From Gammaproteobacteria bacterium (GTDB lineage: Bacteria; Pseudomonadota; Gammaproteobacteria; Arenicellales; UBA868), in contig JADHSN010000002.1 in assembly GCA_016776875.1 (NCBI GenBank), forward strand, positions 1-43,092: a stretch of DNA of 43,092 nt, in the 5' to 3' direction. The translations under genes were made by a program, and so were the position numbers. Below, in pieces: positions 16,478-25,273 of the stretch; the stretch's first letter is position 1; the number at the start of each line of letters is the position of its first letter. Below the pieces are notes generated by a model. The model did no database searches. It had not been told where the DNA came from and was given only the letters and a program-made list of their open reading frames with translations.

Positions 16478-17701
16478 ATGAGAGCTAACCTTTCTGTACT
16501 GGGCCTAGTGGCTGGTGCCACAATGCTGCTTCCTGGAGCGGCGTCTGCTGCGTGTGAATCGATCACACTTGGCGCGGCGATATCACTCACCGGTAAATAT
16601 GCGACCAACGGCATCCATACTCAAAATGGATACGAATTTGCGATTCAAAAAATAAAGGACGCAGGTGGCATAAAGGTAGATGGAAAGTGCTACAACTTTG
16701 ATGTCATCTACTATGATGATGAGTCAAAGGGAGATCGAGCTGCAACACTCGCAGAGCGATTGATTAATCAGGATAAAGTGCAGTACATGCTGGGCCCTTA
16801 CTCGTCGGGCATGACAAAAGCGATCGCCCCGGTTACTGAAAAATACAAAATCCCGATGATCGAAGCTGAGGGCGCTTCTCGGTCATTATTTAACAAGGGA
16901 TATAAATATCTATTTGCGGTCCTGTCGACATCGGAGCAATACCTTGCGTCTGCCATTGCGCTGGCGGCCGAAAAAGCAATTGCGTCTGGCAAAGATCCGT
17001 CTTCAGTCAAAGTTGCTGTTGCGGTTGAGAACGATCCATTTTCATTGGACATCCGGGCCGGTGTGCTCGAAGATGCGAAACGATTTGGAATGAAAGCGGT
17101 CATTGACGAAAAATTGCCCAGGGATCTTGCTGATATGAGTGCAATTTTGACAAAGGTTAAATTGCTTAAACCCGATGTGCTGCTTGTGAGTGGACATTCG
17201 AAGGGTGCCGCAACTGCGGTGCGGCAAATCGATGAACAGAACGTTAAGGTGTCGATGATCGGCATTACGCACTGTGAAGCCGCTGATGTGACGGGTAAGT
17301 TTGGAGCCGCTGCCAATGACATTCTTTGTCCGACGCAGTGGGCAGAAACGCTCACCTACGAGGATCCGATCTTCGGCACAGCAGAAAACTTCAATTCGGA
17401 AGTCAAAGCAAAATATGACGCCTATGCAAATCGGGCTGTTCCATATCAGTTGGCGCAGGCATCAGCGGCGATATACGTTTTTAAAGATGCTTTTGAGAGA
17501 GCCGGATCTTTGGATAAAGAGGCTGTCCGAGACGCCATCGCAGCGACCGATCTGAAAACATTCTACGGTAACGTTAAGTTTTCGGATGCAGGCAATAATA
17601 TTGCTAAACCGATGGTTTTGCGCCAAATCCAGGATGGAAAATACAACGTTGTGGCGCCGTCGGATTTTGCTTCCCATCAGGTAAATTGGCCAAGGGGCTG
17701 A
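16478..17701 (+). CDS. Liv-type ABC transporter substrate-binding protein
   Basis: A 407-residue periplasmic protein with a signal peptide (residues 1-24, ending AASA-A) and the Peripla_BP_6 fold. The mature start ITLGAAISLTGKYATNGIHTQNGYEFAI and the YYDDESKGDRAATLAERLI segment are typical of the LivJ/amide-binding branch. Ligand contacts are expected around YSSGMTKA and the EAEGASRS segment, but the ligand itself cannot be deduced. It heads a complete five-gene importer that lies upstream of serine and one-carbon genes, so an amino acid or methylated nitrogen compound is possible. Two cysteines (in AACES and GKCYN) may form a disulfide. Confidence 0.9.
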   Translation: MRANLSVLGLVAGATMLLPGAASAACESITLGAAISLTGKYATNGIHTQNGYEFAIQKIKDAGGIKVDGKCYNFDVIYYDDESKGDRAATLAERLINQDKVQYMLGPYSSGMTKAIAPVTEKYKIPMIEAEGASRSLFNKGYKYLFAVLSTSEQYLASAIALAAEKAIASGKDPSSVKVAVAVENDPFSLDIRAGVLEDAKRFGMKAVIDEKLPRDLADMSAILTKVKLLKPDVLLVSGHSKGAATAVRQIDEQNVKVSMIGITHCEAADVTGKFGAAANDILCPTQWAETLTYEDPIFGTAENFNSEVKAKYDAYANRAVPYQLAQASAAIYVFKDAFERAGSLDKEAVRDAIAATDLKTFYGNVKFSDAGNNIAKPMVLRQIQDGKYNVVAPSDFASHQVNWPRG

Positions 17702-17735
17702 TTAATCGATCTTAATAAACTGTAGTTGATTTCAG

Positions 17736-17776
17736 CCGATCACGCGGGTAAGGATTTCCCTACTTCGCGTGATCGG
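17736..17776 (+). terminator. hairpin between binding-protein and permease genes
   Basis: Perfect 11-bp arms CCGATCACGCG (17736-17746) and CGCGTGATCGG (17766-17776) enclose 19 bases. No U-tract follows. In ABC operons such intercistronic hairpins often act as partial terminators or 3' stabilisers that keep binding protein in excess over permease. That role is inferred here from position and strength. Confidence 0.6.
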
Positions 17777-17853
17777 AATCTCATCGTCAATTACGAAATT
17801 CACTCTGGTTTTGAATAGAGTGTCAACGATAAAACGCTCGGTTGCGGTTATTC

Positions 17854-18765
17854 ATGGAACAGTTTGTCTCTAACTTTGGTCTTCTTCTAGAGTTTCCGGT
17901 TGTTAATCTCAAGATTGTGCTTGACGGCATAATGATTGGCGCGTTGTTTGCGCTTGCTGCTTATGGGCTTGCGCTTGTGTGGGGTGTTATGAATGTTAAA
18001 AATCTCGCACAGGGGGATTTTGTGATCGGCGGCGGGTATATCTGCTGGTGGCTTACACAGATGGGGGTGCCAGCATTGATCGGAGTGCCAGTTGCTTTTA
18101 TTTTAATGGCAGGCATTGGATGGATAATCTATATCCTGATTATTCGCCCTATATTAGATCGTGATCTGTTCACTACCTTGCTTGCGACGTTTGGCCTTGC
18201 AATTATTATGGCCCAGTTGCTGAATTTATTATTTGGATCAGACACGCAGAGCGTCGATTTGGGATACGACACTTTATATTTTGTGGATGGATTTATTGAT
18301 GTGCCGATCGCCAAGTTGTTGGGGGTTTTAATGGCGGGCGTGCTTGCGCTTGGCGTTATCTTGTTTATGAAATTCAGTCGGATGGGGCAAGCTATTCGAG
18401 CAACGGCCCAAGATGCGCGGGCGGCCCGCGTGCTCGGCATTAATACGGATAAGGTCTACGCTTTCACCTGGTCCTTGAATGCAGCAATTTGTGGTGCCGC
18501 TGGGGCAATCATTGTGATGGTTTGGGTGATTCAGCCATTTTATGGAATCACACACTCTGTCCGAGCGTTTGTCATCGTGACGGCTGCCGGTTTAGGTAAT
18601 CTGCCTGGCGTCATCGCAGCTGGTCTTGGTATTGGCGTGCTTGAGCAGTATGGCGCTCATATTTTTGGCATTGGGTATCAGCAGGCGATCGCGGTGATTC
18701 TGCTATTGCTCGTGCTAATTTATCGTCTCAGTCAGCAGCGGCGAGTTCGTCAGAGCCTGCGTTAG
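17854..18765 (+). CDS. Liv-type ABC transporter permease (LivH family)
   Basis: A 303-residue LivH-type permease. ALAAYGLALVWGVMNVKNLAQGDFVIGGGY near residues 30-60 is the family signature, and the cytoplasmic loop RMGQAIRATAQDARAARVLGIN (near residue 175-196) is the ATPase contact. A TTG at 17842 opens the frame 12 bases earlier, but the ATG at 17854 gives the usual N-terminus; neither has a clear ribosome site. It pairs with the LivM-type permease that follows after a 21-base gap. Confidence 0.9.
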   Translation: MEQFVSNFGLLLEFPVVNLKIVLDGIMIGALFALAAYGLALVWGVMNVKNLAQGDFVIGGGYICWWLTQMGVPALIGVPVAFILMAGIGWIIYILIIRPILDRDLFTTLLATFGLAIIMAQLLNLLFGSDTQSVDLGYDTLYFVDGFIDVPIAKLLGVLMAGVLALGVILFMKFSRMGQAIRATAQDARAARVLGINTDKVYAFTWSLNAAICGAAGAIIVMVWVIQPFYGITHSVRAFVIVTAAGLGNLPGVIAAGLGIGVLEQYGAHIFGIGYQQAIAVILLLLVLIYRLSQQRRVRQSLR

Positions 18766-18786
18766 AAGGGCGAGACCGAAACGAAA

Positions 18787-19827
18787 ATGTCAAAAAAATT
18801 CTATCTTTACAGCGTCCTAATTGCCTTCATCGTTGTTGCGCCGTTCGTATTTCCTGATTTTAAAACTCAGCTTGCAACCGTGTGGTTGATGATCATTGTC
18901 GCCCTGACTTGGGATATGACGGGCGGTCAGATGGGCTATAACTCTTTAGGGAATATCACGTTCTATGGTACTGGGATGTACGTCGCCGCAGTTGTTACGA
19001 TTGCTCTTGTTTACGATGTGGGTGAGTACAACAATGCTTTCGGTGGTGGCATTTATGCCTTTACAAGCCAACAATATTTTTTGGGCTTAATCCTGGGCAC
19101 GGTAGCGGCCGGTTTGTTTTGCTCCTTAATCGCAGTCATTATTGGTTTCATCACTTTTGGATTACGAGGCCCCTATTTTGCAATTGGCACGCTGGGCGTG
19201 GCCATTGCGGCGGGTGAACTGGTGTCCAACTGGGATTGGGTTGGAGGCGGTCAAGGCATTGCCTTGCCAGTCTTTCCGGGCGATTATGACGTTGGCAAAG
19301 TGATGTTTTATTTCCTTTTTGCTGGAACGGGCGTGATTTTATTTGTCTTTGCGAAGTGGCTTTATTCAACCCGCTTTGGGGCTGCGATTAATGCCATTCG
19401 AGATGACGAAGAAAAAGCAGAAGCGATGGGGATTCACACCCTTCAGTATAAGTTGGCGGCCTGGGCGATTGCTGCATTTTTTGTCGGGGTTGCGGGCGCA
19501 ATTTCAGCTTTTCAACTGATTCATTTTGAGCCGCTCGAAACTGCCTACCAGACTATTAATTTAGGTATCTTTATGGTTGTTTGCGTCCTTTTGGGTGGGG
19601 CAGGAACACTATGGGGGCCTGTGGTTGGCGCAATATTGTTTCATGTTTTCAAAGAAGTCACTTGGAACTATTTGTTGGGATGGCAATGGGTCGCATTGGG
19701 CGCGCTGATCGTTGTGACGGTTGTTTATTTTCAGGGAGGTGTTGTGGGGTGGGTAATGGACAAGTATCCGCATTGGTTTGGGTTATCGCGCGTCGCTGAA
19801 GACGTCGCTGAGGATGAGCAGTCGTGA
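18787..19827 (+). CDS. Liv-type ABC transporter permease (LivM family)
   Basis: A 346-residue LivM-type permease with about ten membrane segments. The LTWDMTGGQMGYNSLGNITFYGTGMYVA stretch (residues 40-68) and FGLRGPYFAIGTLGVAIAAGELV (about 122-145) are hallmark regions. The loop STRFGAAINAIRDDEEKAEAMGI contacts the ATPases. It has an extra loop near residues 80-95 and an acidic C-terminal tail (VAEDVAEDEQS). The stop overlaps the following GTG start by four bases. Confidence 0.9.
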   Translation: MSKKFYLYSVLIAFIVVAPFVFPDFKTQLATVWLMIIVALTWDMTGGQMGYNSLGNITFYGTGMYVAAVVTIALVYDVGEYNNAFGGGIYAFTSQQYFLGLILGTVAAGLFCSLIAVIIGFITFGLRGPYFAIGTLGVAIAAGELVSNWDWVGGGQGIALPVFPGDYDVGKVMFYFLFAGTGVILFVFAKWLYSTRFGAAINAIRDDEEKAEAMGIHTLQYKLAAWAIAAFFVGVAGAISAFQLIHFEPLETAYQTINLGIFMVVCVLLGGAGTLWGPVVGAILFHVFKEVTWNYLLGWQWVALGALIVVTVVYFQGGVVGWVMDKYPHWFGLSRVAEDVAEDEQS

Positions 19828-20567
19828 CATCGATCCTAGACGTGACAAATGTCAGTAAATCTTACGGCGGAGTCGCTGCAAACACCGATATTTCTCTTTC
19901 AGTAAAAAAAGGCGCAATTACAGGGTTAATTGGGCCAAACGGATCAGGAAAGACAACTTTATTTAACTCAATTGTTGGCTACCATCCGATCGACTCTGGC
20001 AGTATTCGATTTGAGGGGTTGGAAATCTCAAAAATGCCGGTGCAAAAAATTGCTCGATTGGGTTTACTGCGAACGTTTCAGCAAACCCGGATATATGGGC
20101 AGATGAATGGTATCGATAACATGTTGATATCGTTGCCGCATCGGAAGATGCGCTTTGTAGATGCTTTCAGTAGAAACGGTTCGGAGGAGCATGAACGTGC
20201 CGAATCGTTACTCGAGTTTGTTGGTTTATATGAAAAACGTTTTTTGCGAGCGGGCTCACTCTCTTTTGGGCAGCAGAAATTACTTGAATTCGCGATGGCA
20301 CTGATGAACGAGCCGACGGGACTTCTTTTGGATGAGCCTACCGCCGGTATCAATCCCACCCTAATCAATGGACTGATCGATCGCCTGCGCAGGGCAAACG
20401 AGGAGTTCGGGATTACATTATTTGTCATTGAGCACAATATGAGAGTCATTATGAATATGGCCGAACATATTTACTGCCTGGCACATGGCCAACTTCTTGC
20501 AGAGGGGACGCCATCAGAGATTCAAAACGATCAGCGAGTGATCGATGCCTATCTTGGCGCACACTGA
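19824..20567 (+). CDS. Liv-type ABC transporter ATP-binding protein (LivG family)
   Basis: A 247-residue ABC ATPase with Walker A GPNGSGKTT (residues 37-45), Q-loop TFQQTRIY, signature LSFGQQ (third glycine-type position changed to F) and Walker B LLLDEPTAGINP followed by the switch VIEHNM. It starts with GTG in a four-base GTGA overlap with the permease stop and ends in a one-base overlap with the next ATG. It should dimerise with the LivF partner on the LivH/LivM channel. Confidence 0.9.
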   Translation: MTSILDVTNVSKSYGGVAANTDISLSVKKGAITGLIGPNGSGKTTLFNSIVGYHPIDSGSIRFEGLEISKMPVQKIARLGLLRTFQQTRIYGQMNGIDNMLISLPHRKMRFVDAFSRNGSEEHERAESLLEFVGLYEKRFLRAGSLSFGQQKLLEFAMALMNEPTGLLLDEPTAGINPTLINGLIDRLRRANEEFGITLFVIEHNMRVIMNMAEHIYCLAHGQLLAEGTPSEIQNDQRVIDAYLGAH

Positions 20568-21439
20568 TGACTGAAAAGTCAAAAGAGCGCATAAAAGGCT
20601 ACGGCGCAGGAAATGTTGAAACGGTTATTTCTGTTGACGAAGTCGTTCGTCGAACAGCCGCAATTGCGGAAGAGATTAGTCTCGATCAGTTGGATAACCT
20701 TGCGGACGGTAAGCCCTATGTTTCCCTTGAAAATTTGGAAGCGGGTTACGGGCAAATGCGGATACTCCATGGCATTAACTTGCGGGTTGCGCGTAAGCAG
20801 TCTTTATGCCTCATTGGTCCAAATGGCGCGGGGAAGTCAACCGTACTCCACGCAATCTTCGGTTTTAATAATATTTTCTCCGGCAATATATTGATTGGAG
20901 AGGGCGAATCACAGCTCGACGTCACGTCCCTAACACCAAGCGAGAAGCTCGCGAAGGCCGGTATCGCTTACATTCTCCAAGATAAGTCGATTTTCCCCGG
21001 AATGACGGTAGAGGAAAATTTATGGATGGGCGGGTTTCTAAAGAATCAGGCCGCCGAGTCGAAGGCAGCAGCAGAGAGGGTTTTTGATAAATATCCGCAA
21101 CTGGCTGCTCGTCGACGACATCAGGCGAAGGTGCTTTCGGGAGGCGAACGTCGATTGCTTGAGATATCTCGGGCGTTGGTCATGAATCCGGATGTCTTGC
21201 TGGTCGATGAACCATCGATTGGGCTTGAGCCAAAGTTCATTGATATGGTGTTCGAAATTCTGAATGACCTTCAGCATAATGAAGGCAAAACCATCATTAT
21301 GGTAGAGCAGAATGCCAAAAAAGGTCTTGAGTTCGCCGATATTGGATATGTCATGGTCTCTGGAAAGATCGCCATTGCGGGAAAGGGTAGCGATCTTCTT
21401 GAGAATCCAAAAGTGGGCGAATTGTTTCTCGGCGGGTAA
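20567..21439 (+). CDS. Liv-type ABC transporter ATP-binding protein (LivF family) with N-terminal extension
   Basis: A 290-residue ABC ATPase. The ATPase core starts near residue 51 (YVSLENLEAGYGQMRILHG), with Walker A GPNGAGKS at 84-91, signature LSGGERR and Walker B LLVDEPSIGLEP, and switch MVEQNAKK. LivF proteins usually have Walker A near residue 40, so about 45 extra residues precede the core; this segment is charged with one predicted helix (VDEVVRRTAAIAEEI). No ATG closer to the core was seen, and the one-base overlap with livG supports the long form. The extension's role is unknown. Confidence 0.9.
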   Translation: MTEKSKERIKGYGAGNVETVISVDEVVRRTAAIAEEISLDQLDNLADGKPYVSLENLEAGYGQMRILHGINLRVARKQSLCLIGPNGAGKSTVLHAIFGFNNIFSGNILIGEGESQLDVTSLTPSEKLAKAGIAYILQDKSIFPGMTVEENLWMGGFLKNQAAESKAAAERVFDKYPQLAARRRHQAKVLSGGERRLLEISRALVMNPDVLLVDEPSIGLEPKFIDMVFEILNDLQHNEGKTIIMVEQNAKKGLEFADIGYVMVSGKIAIAGKGSDLLENPKVGELFLGG

Positions 21440-21457
21440 CCTGCTTTTCCAGTCTCT

Positions 21458-21479
21458 ATTAGTGGCAAGTGCCACTAAT
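21458..21479 (+). terminator. hairpin after the second Liv importer
   Basis: ATTAGTGGC (21458-21466) and GCCACTAAT (21471-21479) form a perfect 9-bp stem with a four-base AAGT loop, 18 bases past the LivF stop. It is placed as a terminator would be, but what follows is CGTATATTT, not a U-run. It may act as a weak terminator or a 3' stabiliser. Confidence 0.5.
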
Positions 21480-21529
21480 CGTATATTTGGCAATTTGTAA
21501 CTCAAATTCCCCGTAGTGTTCGAGCGGAC

Positions 21530-21561
21530 CATAAGTAAGAAAATGTGCAATACATAAGTAA
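21530..21561 (+). repeat. direct repeat upstream of serA-like gene
   Basis: CATAAGTAA occurs at 21530-21538 and again at 21553-21561, 23 bp apart (about two helical turns). The spacing would suit a protein binding one DNA face. No match to a known operator is claimed. The rest of the 263-bp gap shows nothing else clear apart from the hairpin at 21458-21479. Confidence 0.35.
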
Positions 21562-21702
21562 ATGCTTCTGACCTCGACGACGAAAAATCGCTGCCGCCAT
21601 TTGTTTTTGAAAAAACTCGCGATTGGTCGAGAGTTTCGAGTGCGATCATCGTAAAATACTGATCGAAAAATTCCAGATTCAAAAAGTCAGACGGGAGGAA
21701 GT

Positions 21703-22671
21703 TTGAAAATTCTTTTTGCAGATAAGTTTCCACAGGATGGTGTAGATCAACTTCATGAGTTGGGCCATGAGTGCGATTTACAGCCTGATCTTGTGGGTGA
21801 GACCCTTCCTGCCGCGATTGGCGAGAGCGAGATTTTGGTTGTTCGAAGTACCAAAGTATCCGCGGATGCGATCCGGTCCGGAGAATCCCTACGGCTAATC
21901 ATTCGGGCCGGTGCAGGCACGAACACGATAGATAAGGCGTTCGCGGCGAGCCGTTCGATTCCTGTCTGTAACGTACCCGGTAAAAATGCTGCCGCGGTTG
22001 CGGAATTAGCAATGGGATTGATGATTTCGATCGATAGACGAATTCATGAAAACGTGATCGATATTCGGGCGGGTCATTGGAAAAAGAAAAAATACGCCGC
22101 CGCAAAGGGGTTGATGGGGCAAAAGCTTGGAATTATCGGGGTCGGTGCGATCGGATTATCACTGGCTGAGCGCGCTCGCGCTTTCGGGATTCAGGTCATG
22201 GTTGTCGATAAACCCTCTCGAAGTGCTGAATCAAAAGCCACTTTGTCAGATCTCGGGATTGAAGCCGTCGGATCTTTGCCCGAGCTACTACGGACGGCAG
22301 ATATTGTCAGTGTTCATGTTCCTAGCGCGCCAGAGACGAAGGGCATGATCAATGCTGAGTTTTTATCGGATATGAAACCGGGCGCTGTATTAATTAATAC
22401 CTCTCGCGGTGATGTGGTTGACGAGTCCGCGTTATTGAGCGCGATGGATGAAAAAGGAATTCGGGCGGGGCTTGATGTTTATGCTGATGAACCTGCAGTC
22501 AGTGAGGGCGAGTTTTTGTCCGCGCTCGCGAGTCATCCCAACACTTGCGGTACTCATCATATTGGGGCCTCAACTGAGCAAGCACAATCTGCAGTGTCAG
22601 AAGGTGTACTACAGATAATTAATTCGTTTAGTGAGGGAAGAATTCTTCACTGTGTGAATGATCAAGCTTAA
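21703..22671 (+). CDS. serA: D-3-phosphoglycerate dehydrogenase-like D-2-hydroxyacid dehydrogenase
   Basis: A 322-residue NAD-dependent dehydrogenase. The Rossmann motif is GVGAIG (146-151) and the catalytic set is R235 (NTSRGD), E263 (ADEP) and H286 (THHIGAST). The AGAGTNTID and IPVCNVPGKNAAAVAELA segments are close to SerA proteins. It lacks the C-terminal ACT domain that senses serine in E. coli SerA (410 residues), so feedback may be absent. The start is TTG at 21703, supported by a strong GGGAGG (21693-21698). The next gene is serC, which makes 3-phosphoglycerate oxidation the best call, although other hydroxyacids are possible. Confidence 0.82.
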   Translation: MKILFADKFPQDGVDQLHELGHECDLQPDLVGETLPAAIGESEILVVRSTKVSADAIRSGESLRLIIRAGAGTNTIDKAFAASRSIPVCNVPGKNAAAVAELAMGLMISIDRRIHENVIDIRAGHWKKKKYAAAKGLMGQKLGIIGVGAIGLSLAERARAFGIQVMVVDKPSRSAESKATLSDLGIEAVGSLPELLRTADIVSVHVPSAPETKGMINAEFLSDMKPGAVLINTSRGDVVDESALLSAMDEKGIRAGLDVYADEPAVSEGEFLSALASHPNTCGTHHIGASTEQAQSAVSEGVLQIINSFSEGRILHCVNDQA

Positions 22672-22689
22672 AAAAAATTGGAGAAGTCA

Positions 22690-23775
22690 ATGAGTCAAAG
22701 AGTGCACAACTTTAGTGCGGGCCCTTGCACCTTACCGCTTTCAGTTCTTGAGGAAGGTCAAGCCGAGTTCGTCAACTACCACGATTCCGGAATGTCCCTG
22801 ATCGAGATGAGCCATCGGGGCAAGCATTTTGTCTCGATTCATGATGAAGCCGTCGATTTGGTTCGATCAGTCTATGGCGTGCCTGATGAATTCGACGTGC
22901 TCTTTTTACAGGGTGGAGCGACATTGCAGTTCGCGATGGTGCCCATGAACCTGTTGGGAGCAGGTAGGAAAGGGGGTTACGTCAATTCAGGAACTTGGGC
23001 GAAAGGTGCGTTGACCGATGCCGGCTTTTACGGCGAGGCATATTCGGCATGGGACGGCTCTGCATGTGGCTTTTCTAGGATGCCCTCTTCAAATGAGATT
23101 GAAATTAAGCCAGATACTCGTTACCTCCATATCACATCAAATGAGACGATCGGCGGGGTTCGATTCGCGGACTGGCCCGAAGTAGATGTGCCGATGATCG
23201 GAGATATGTCTTCTGACTATATGTCGCGGCGAATTCCATGGGAGCGGTTTGATTTGGTGTATGGCGGCGCTCAAAAGAACTTGGGTCCGGCGGGTATGGC
23301 GATGGTCATCATTCGTAAATCCGTTGCGCAGGACTGTAATCAGGACATTGGCCGTTATTTACGATATGACATTCAAGCCGATAAAGGTTCGATGTTCAAT
23401 ACGCCCCCGGTATTTCCAATTTACATGGTTGGCAAGGTCTTGAAATGGATGCGTGACGTCGGAGGCATAGATGTCATTGAGCGCATGGCAAATGAGAAGG
23501 CGGCGGATCTTTATCAGGCCATTGATAGTAGTGAAGGGTTTTATCGCTGCCCTGTGGAGGAAGCCTCTCGCTCAGTGATGAATGTTGTTTTTAGATTGCC
23601 GAGTGAAGATCTGGAAAAAACCTTCATAACTGAAGCGAGCGAAGCCGGTCTTTTAAATTTAAAAGGGCATCGTAGCGTGGGAGGAATTAGGGCGAGTATT
23701 TATAACGCGATGCCTGCAGATGGTGTGAGAGCGCTGACTGACTTCATGGCAGCTTTTAGATCAAGTCATTCTTAG
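22690..23775 (+). CDS. serC: phosphoserine aminotransferase
   Basis: A 361-residue PLP-dependent class V aminotransferase (E. coli SerC is 362) that makes O-phosphoserine from 3-phosphohydroxypyruvate and glutamate; the family also serves vitamin B6 synthesis. HNFSAGPCTLP opens the protein, SHRGKHF and LFLQGGATLQF line the active site, and the PLP lysine is K196 in YGGAQKNLGPAG. The frame opens at a TTG (22678), but GGAG (22680-22683) points to the ATG at 22690. It follows serA by 18 bases and precedes DUF1015 by 18, forming one operon. Confidence 0.96.
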   Translation: MSQRVHNFSAGPCTLPLSVLEEGQAEFVNYHDSGMSLIEMSHRGKHFVSIHDEAVDLVRSVYGVPDEFDVLFLQGGATLQFAMVPMNLLGAGRKGGYVNSGTWAKGALTDAGFYGEAYSAWDGSACGFSRMPSSNEIEIKPDTRYLHITSNETIGGVRFADWPEVDVPMIGDMSSDYMSRRIPWERFDLVYGGAQKNLGPAGMAMVIIRKSVAQDCNQDIGRYLRYDIQADKGSMFNTPPVFPIYMVGKVLKWMRDVGGIDVIERMANEKAADLYQAIDSSEGFYRCPVEEASRSVMNVVFRLPSEDLEKTFITEASEAGLLNLKGHRSVGGIRASIYNAMPADGVRALTDFMAAFRSSHS

Positions 23776-23793
23776 TCGATAGGCATTTAGGAA

Positions 23794-25023
23794 ATGACTG
23801 AAATACATGCGTTCAAACCTTATTTGGTGTCGGCTACGGCCGCCACAACTGTTGTCAGTCCTGCTTATGATTCAATGAGTTCGTCTGAAAGACTGAGCTA
23901 TCGACAGGCCTATCCTCAAAATTATATTAACGTGATGCGGACGACCGATGATTTCCCTGAAGGCGAGCGCCCTTCGGAATCCCGGATTACTGCCGAAAAC
24001 ATCGAGGCACTACAAAAGTTACGCGACAGCGGGGCTTTCACCTTATGTAAAGAAGAAGGCGTGTTTGTCTATCAAGTGGAAATTGACGGCCACAGACAAA
24101 CGGGAATTGTTGCCGAAATTCCGATCCAAGAATATGAGACTGGTGTCGTCAGAAAGCATGAAGAGACTCGCAAAGAGCATGAGTTGCGTCTTGTGAGTTA
24201 CTTGACCGATGTTGGAGCAAGTTCAAGCCCTGTCTGCCTGGCTTATAAAAGCCAAGTCGATATCGATAGCGTGGTGGATAAAGTGTTCTCAGACGAGCCG
24301 TTACTCGATTTTGATTTGCCGGACGGTCTTCGCCAAAAACTTTGGCAGATCACAGATGCTGAAACACTTGCACAACTAAGAGAGGGCTTTGGCAATGTTT
24401 CTGCAACCTATTTGACAGATGGACATCATCGGGCCGCATCAACACTGCGGTATGCAGCAGGCTGTCACGAAAAGGGCAAGGGCAATGGACCGTGGGATTA
24501 TTTACTGGTTGTAATGTTTCCTGCTGAGCAGCTTCGGGTTCTGCCATTTAATCGTTGTGTTCGAGATCTGGGTTCGATTACCGAGGAGCAATTACTAGAT
24601 CAAATCAAAACCCATTTCTTGGTGGAGCCGGTACCCGCAACGGAGTCGTCACTTCCTCAGCGTCGGGGAGAATTCTTGATGCTGGTAGATGACCATGCTT
24701 ATCGTTTAACTCGACAAACTGACCCCAAAAGTTCATCCCCCGTTAAGAATCTGGATGTCAGTTTTCTCCAAGACTATCTCCTGTCACCTATTCTCGGTAT
24801 TCAAGATGCGAGAGGAGATCCCCGGCTTGATTATGTGACGGGCGACTCGGGTCTTGCGGGTTTAATTCAGCGGTCGCGGCAGGGATGGCGCCTTGGCTTT
24901 GCCTGCTATCCAACCTCTATGGAAGAGTTGATGGCCGTTGCCGATGCCGGAGAGGTTATGCCGCCGAAGTCAACCTGCTTTGATCCTAAGCCTCGATCTG
25001 GACTTTTTCTTAAGATGTCCTGA
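23794..25023 (+). CDS. DUF1015 family protein
   Basis: A 409-residue member of DUF1015. It begins with HAFKPYLVSATAATTVVSPAYDSMSSSER, the conserved N-terminal block, then YPQNYINVMR, and a central TYLTDGHHRAAST with a conserved double-histidine motif that looks like an active or metal site. Its biochemical function is not established to my knowledge. DUF1015 genes are often found beside serA and serC, as here, so a role in serine or phosphoserine metabolism is a fair inference; notably no serB phosphatase is seen in this operon. Confidence 0.85.
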   Translation: MTEIHAFKPYLVSATAATTVVSPAYDSMSSSERLSYRQAYPQNYINVMRTTDDFPEGERPSESRITAENIEALQKLRDSGAFTLCKEEGVFVYQVEIDGHRQTGIVAEIPIQEYETGVVRKHEETRKEHELRLVSYLTDVGASSSPVCLAYKSQVDIDSVVDKVFSDEPLLDFDLPDGLRQKLWQITDAETLAQLREGFGNVSATYLTDGHHRAASTLRYAAGCHEKGKGNGPWDYLLVVMFPAEQLRVLPFNRCVRDLGSITEEQLLDQIKTHFLVEPVPATESSLPQRRGEFLMLVDDHAYRLTRQTDPKSSSPVKNLDVSFLQDYLLSPILGIQDARGDPRLDYVTGDSGLAGLIQRSRQGWRLGFACYPTSMEELMAVADAGEVMPPKSTCFDPKPRSGLFLKMS

Positions 25024-25046
25024 TCACTCACTTCCAACTGATAGCG

Positions 25047-25062
25047 AGTCAATTTTTTGACT
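25047..25062 (+). repeat. small hairpin after DUF1015
   Basis: AGTCAA (25047-25052) and TTGACT (25057-25062) pair around TTTT, 24 bases beyond the DUF1015 stop. It is too short to be a confident terminator. The rest of the 250-bp gap before the corrinoid gene shows no B12-riboswitch box and no clear promoter. Confidence 0.3.
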
Positions 25063-25273
25063 TGGCTGTCGGGTGGGTCTTGCGGTTCCACTGCGATTTG
25101 AAGTCAGTTGACGGTCTGTTATGTTTGGTGCGCGGACGCCCGAGACTGCCATTTTTAGGAGACAGATGTCGCCCCTCGATGACGCTGTGTCGCCAGTGAA
25201 ACACTATCTTTCAACTTCAAAATTAGAATTGATGGCTTCGATAATGTTTTTTTAGACATAGGAAACGGCCTCT

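Noticed and set aside
25024-25273. Cobalamin riboswitch before the corrinoid gene
   Set aside because: I found no B12-box or conserved core in the 250 bp, only a small AGTCAA/TTGACT hairpin.
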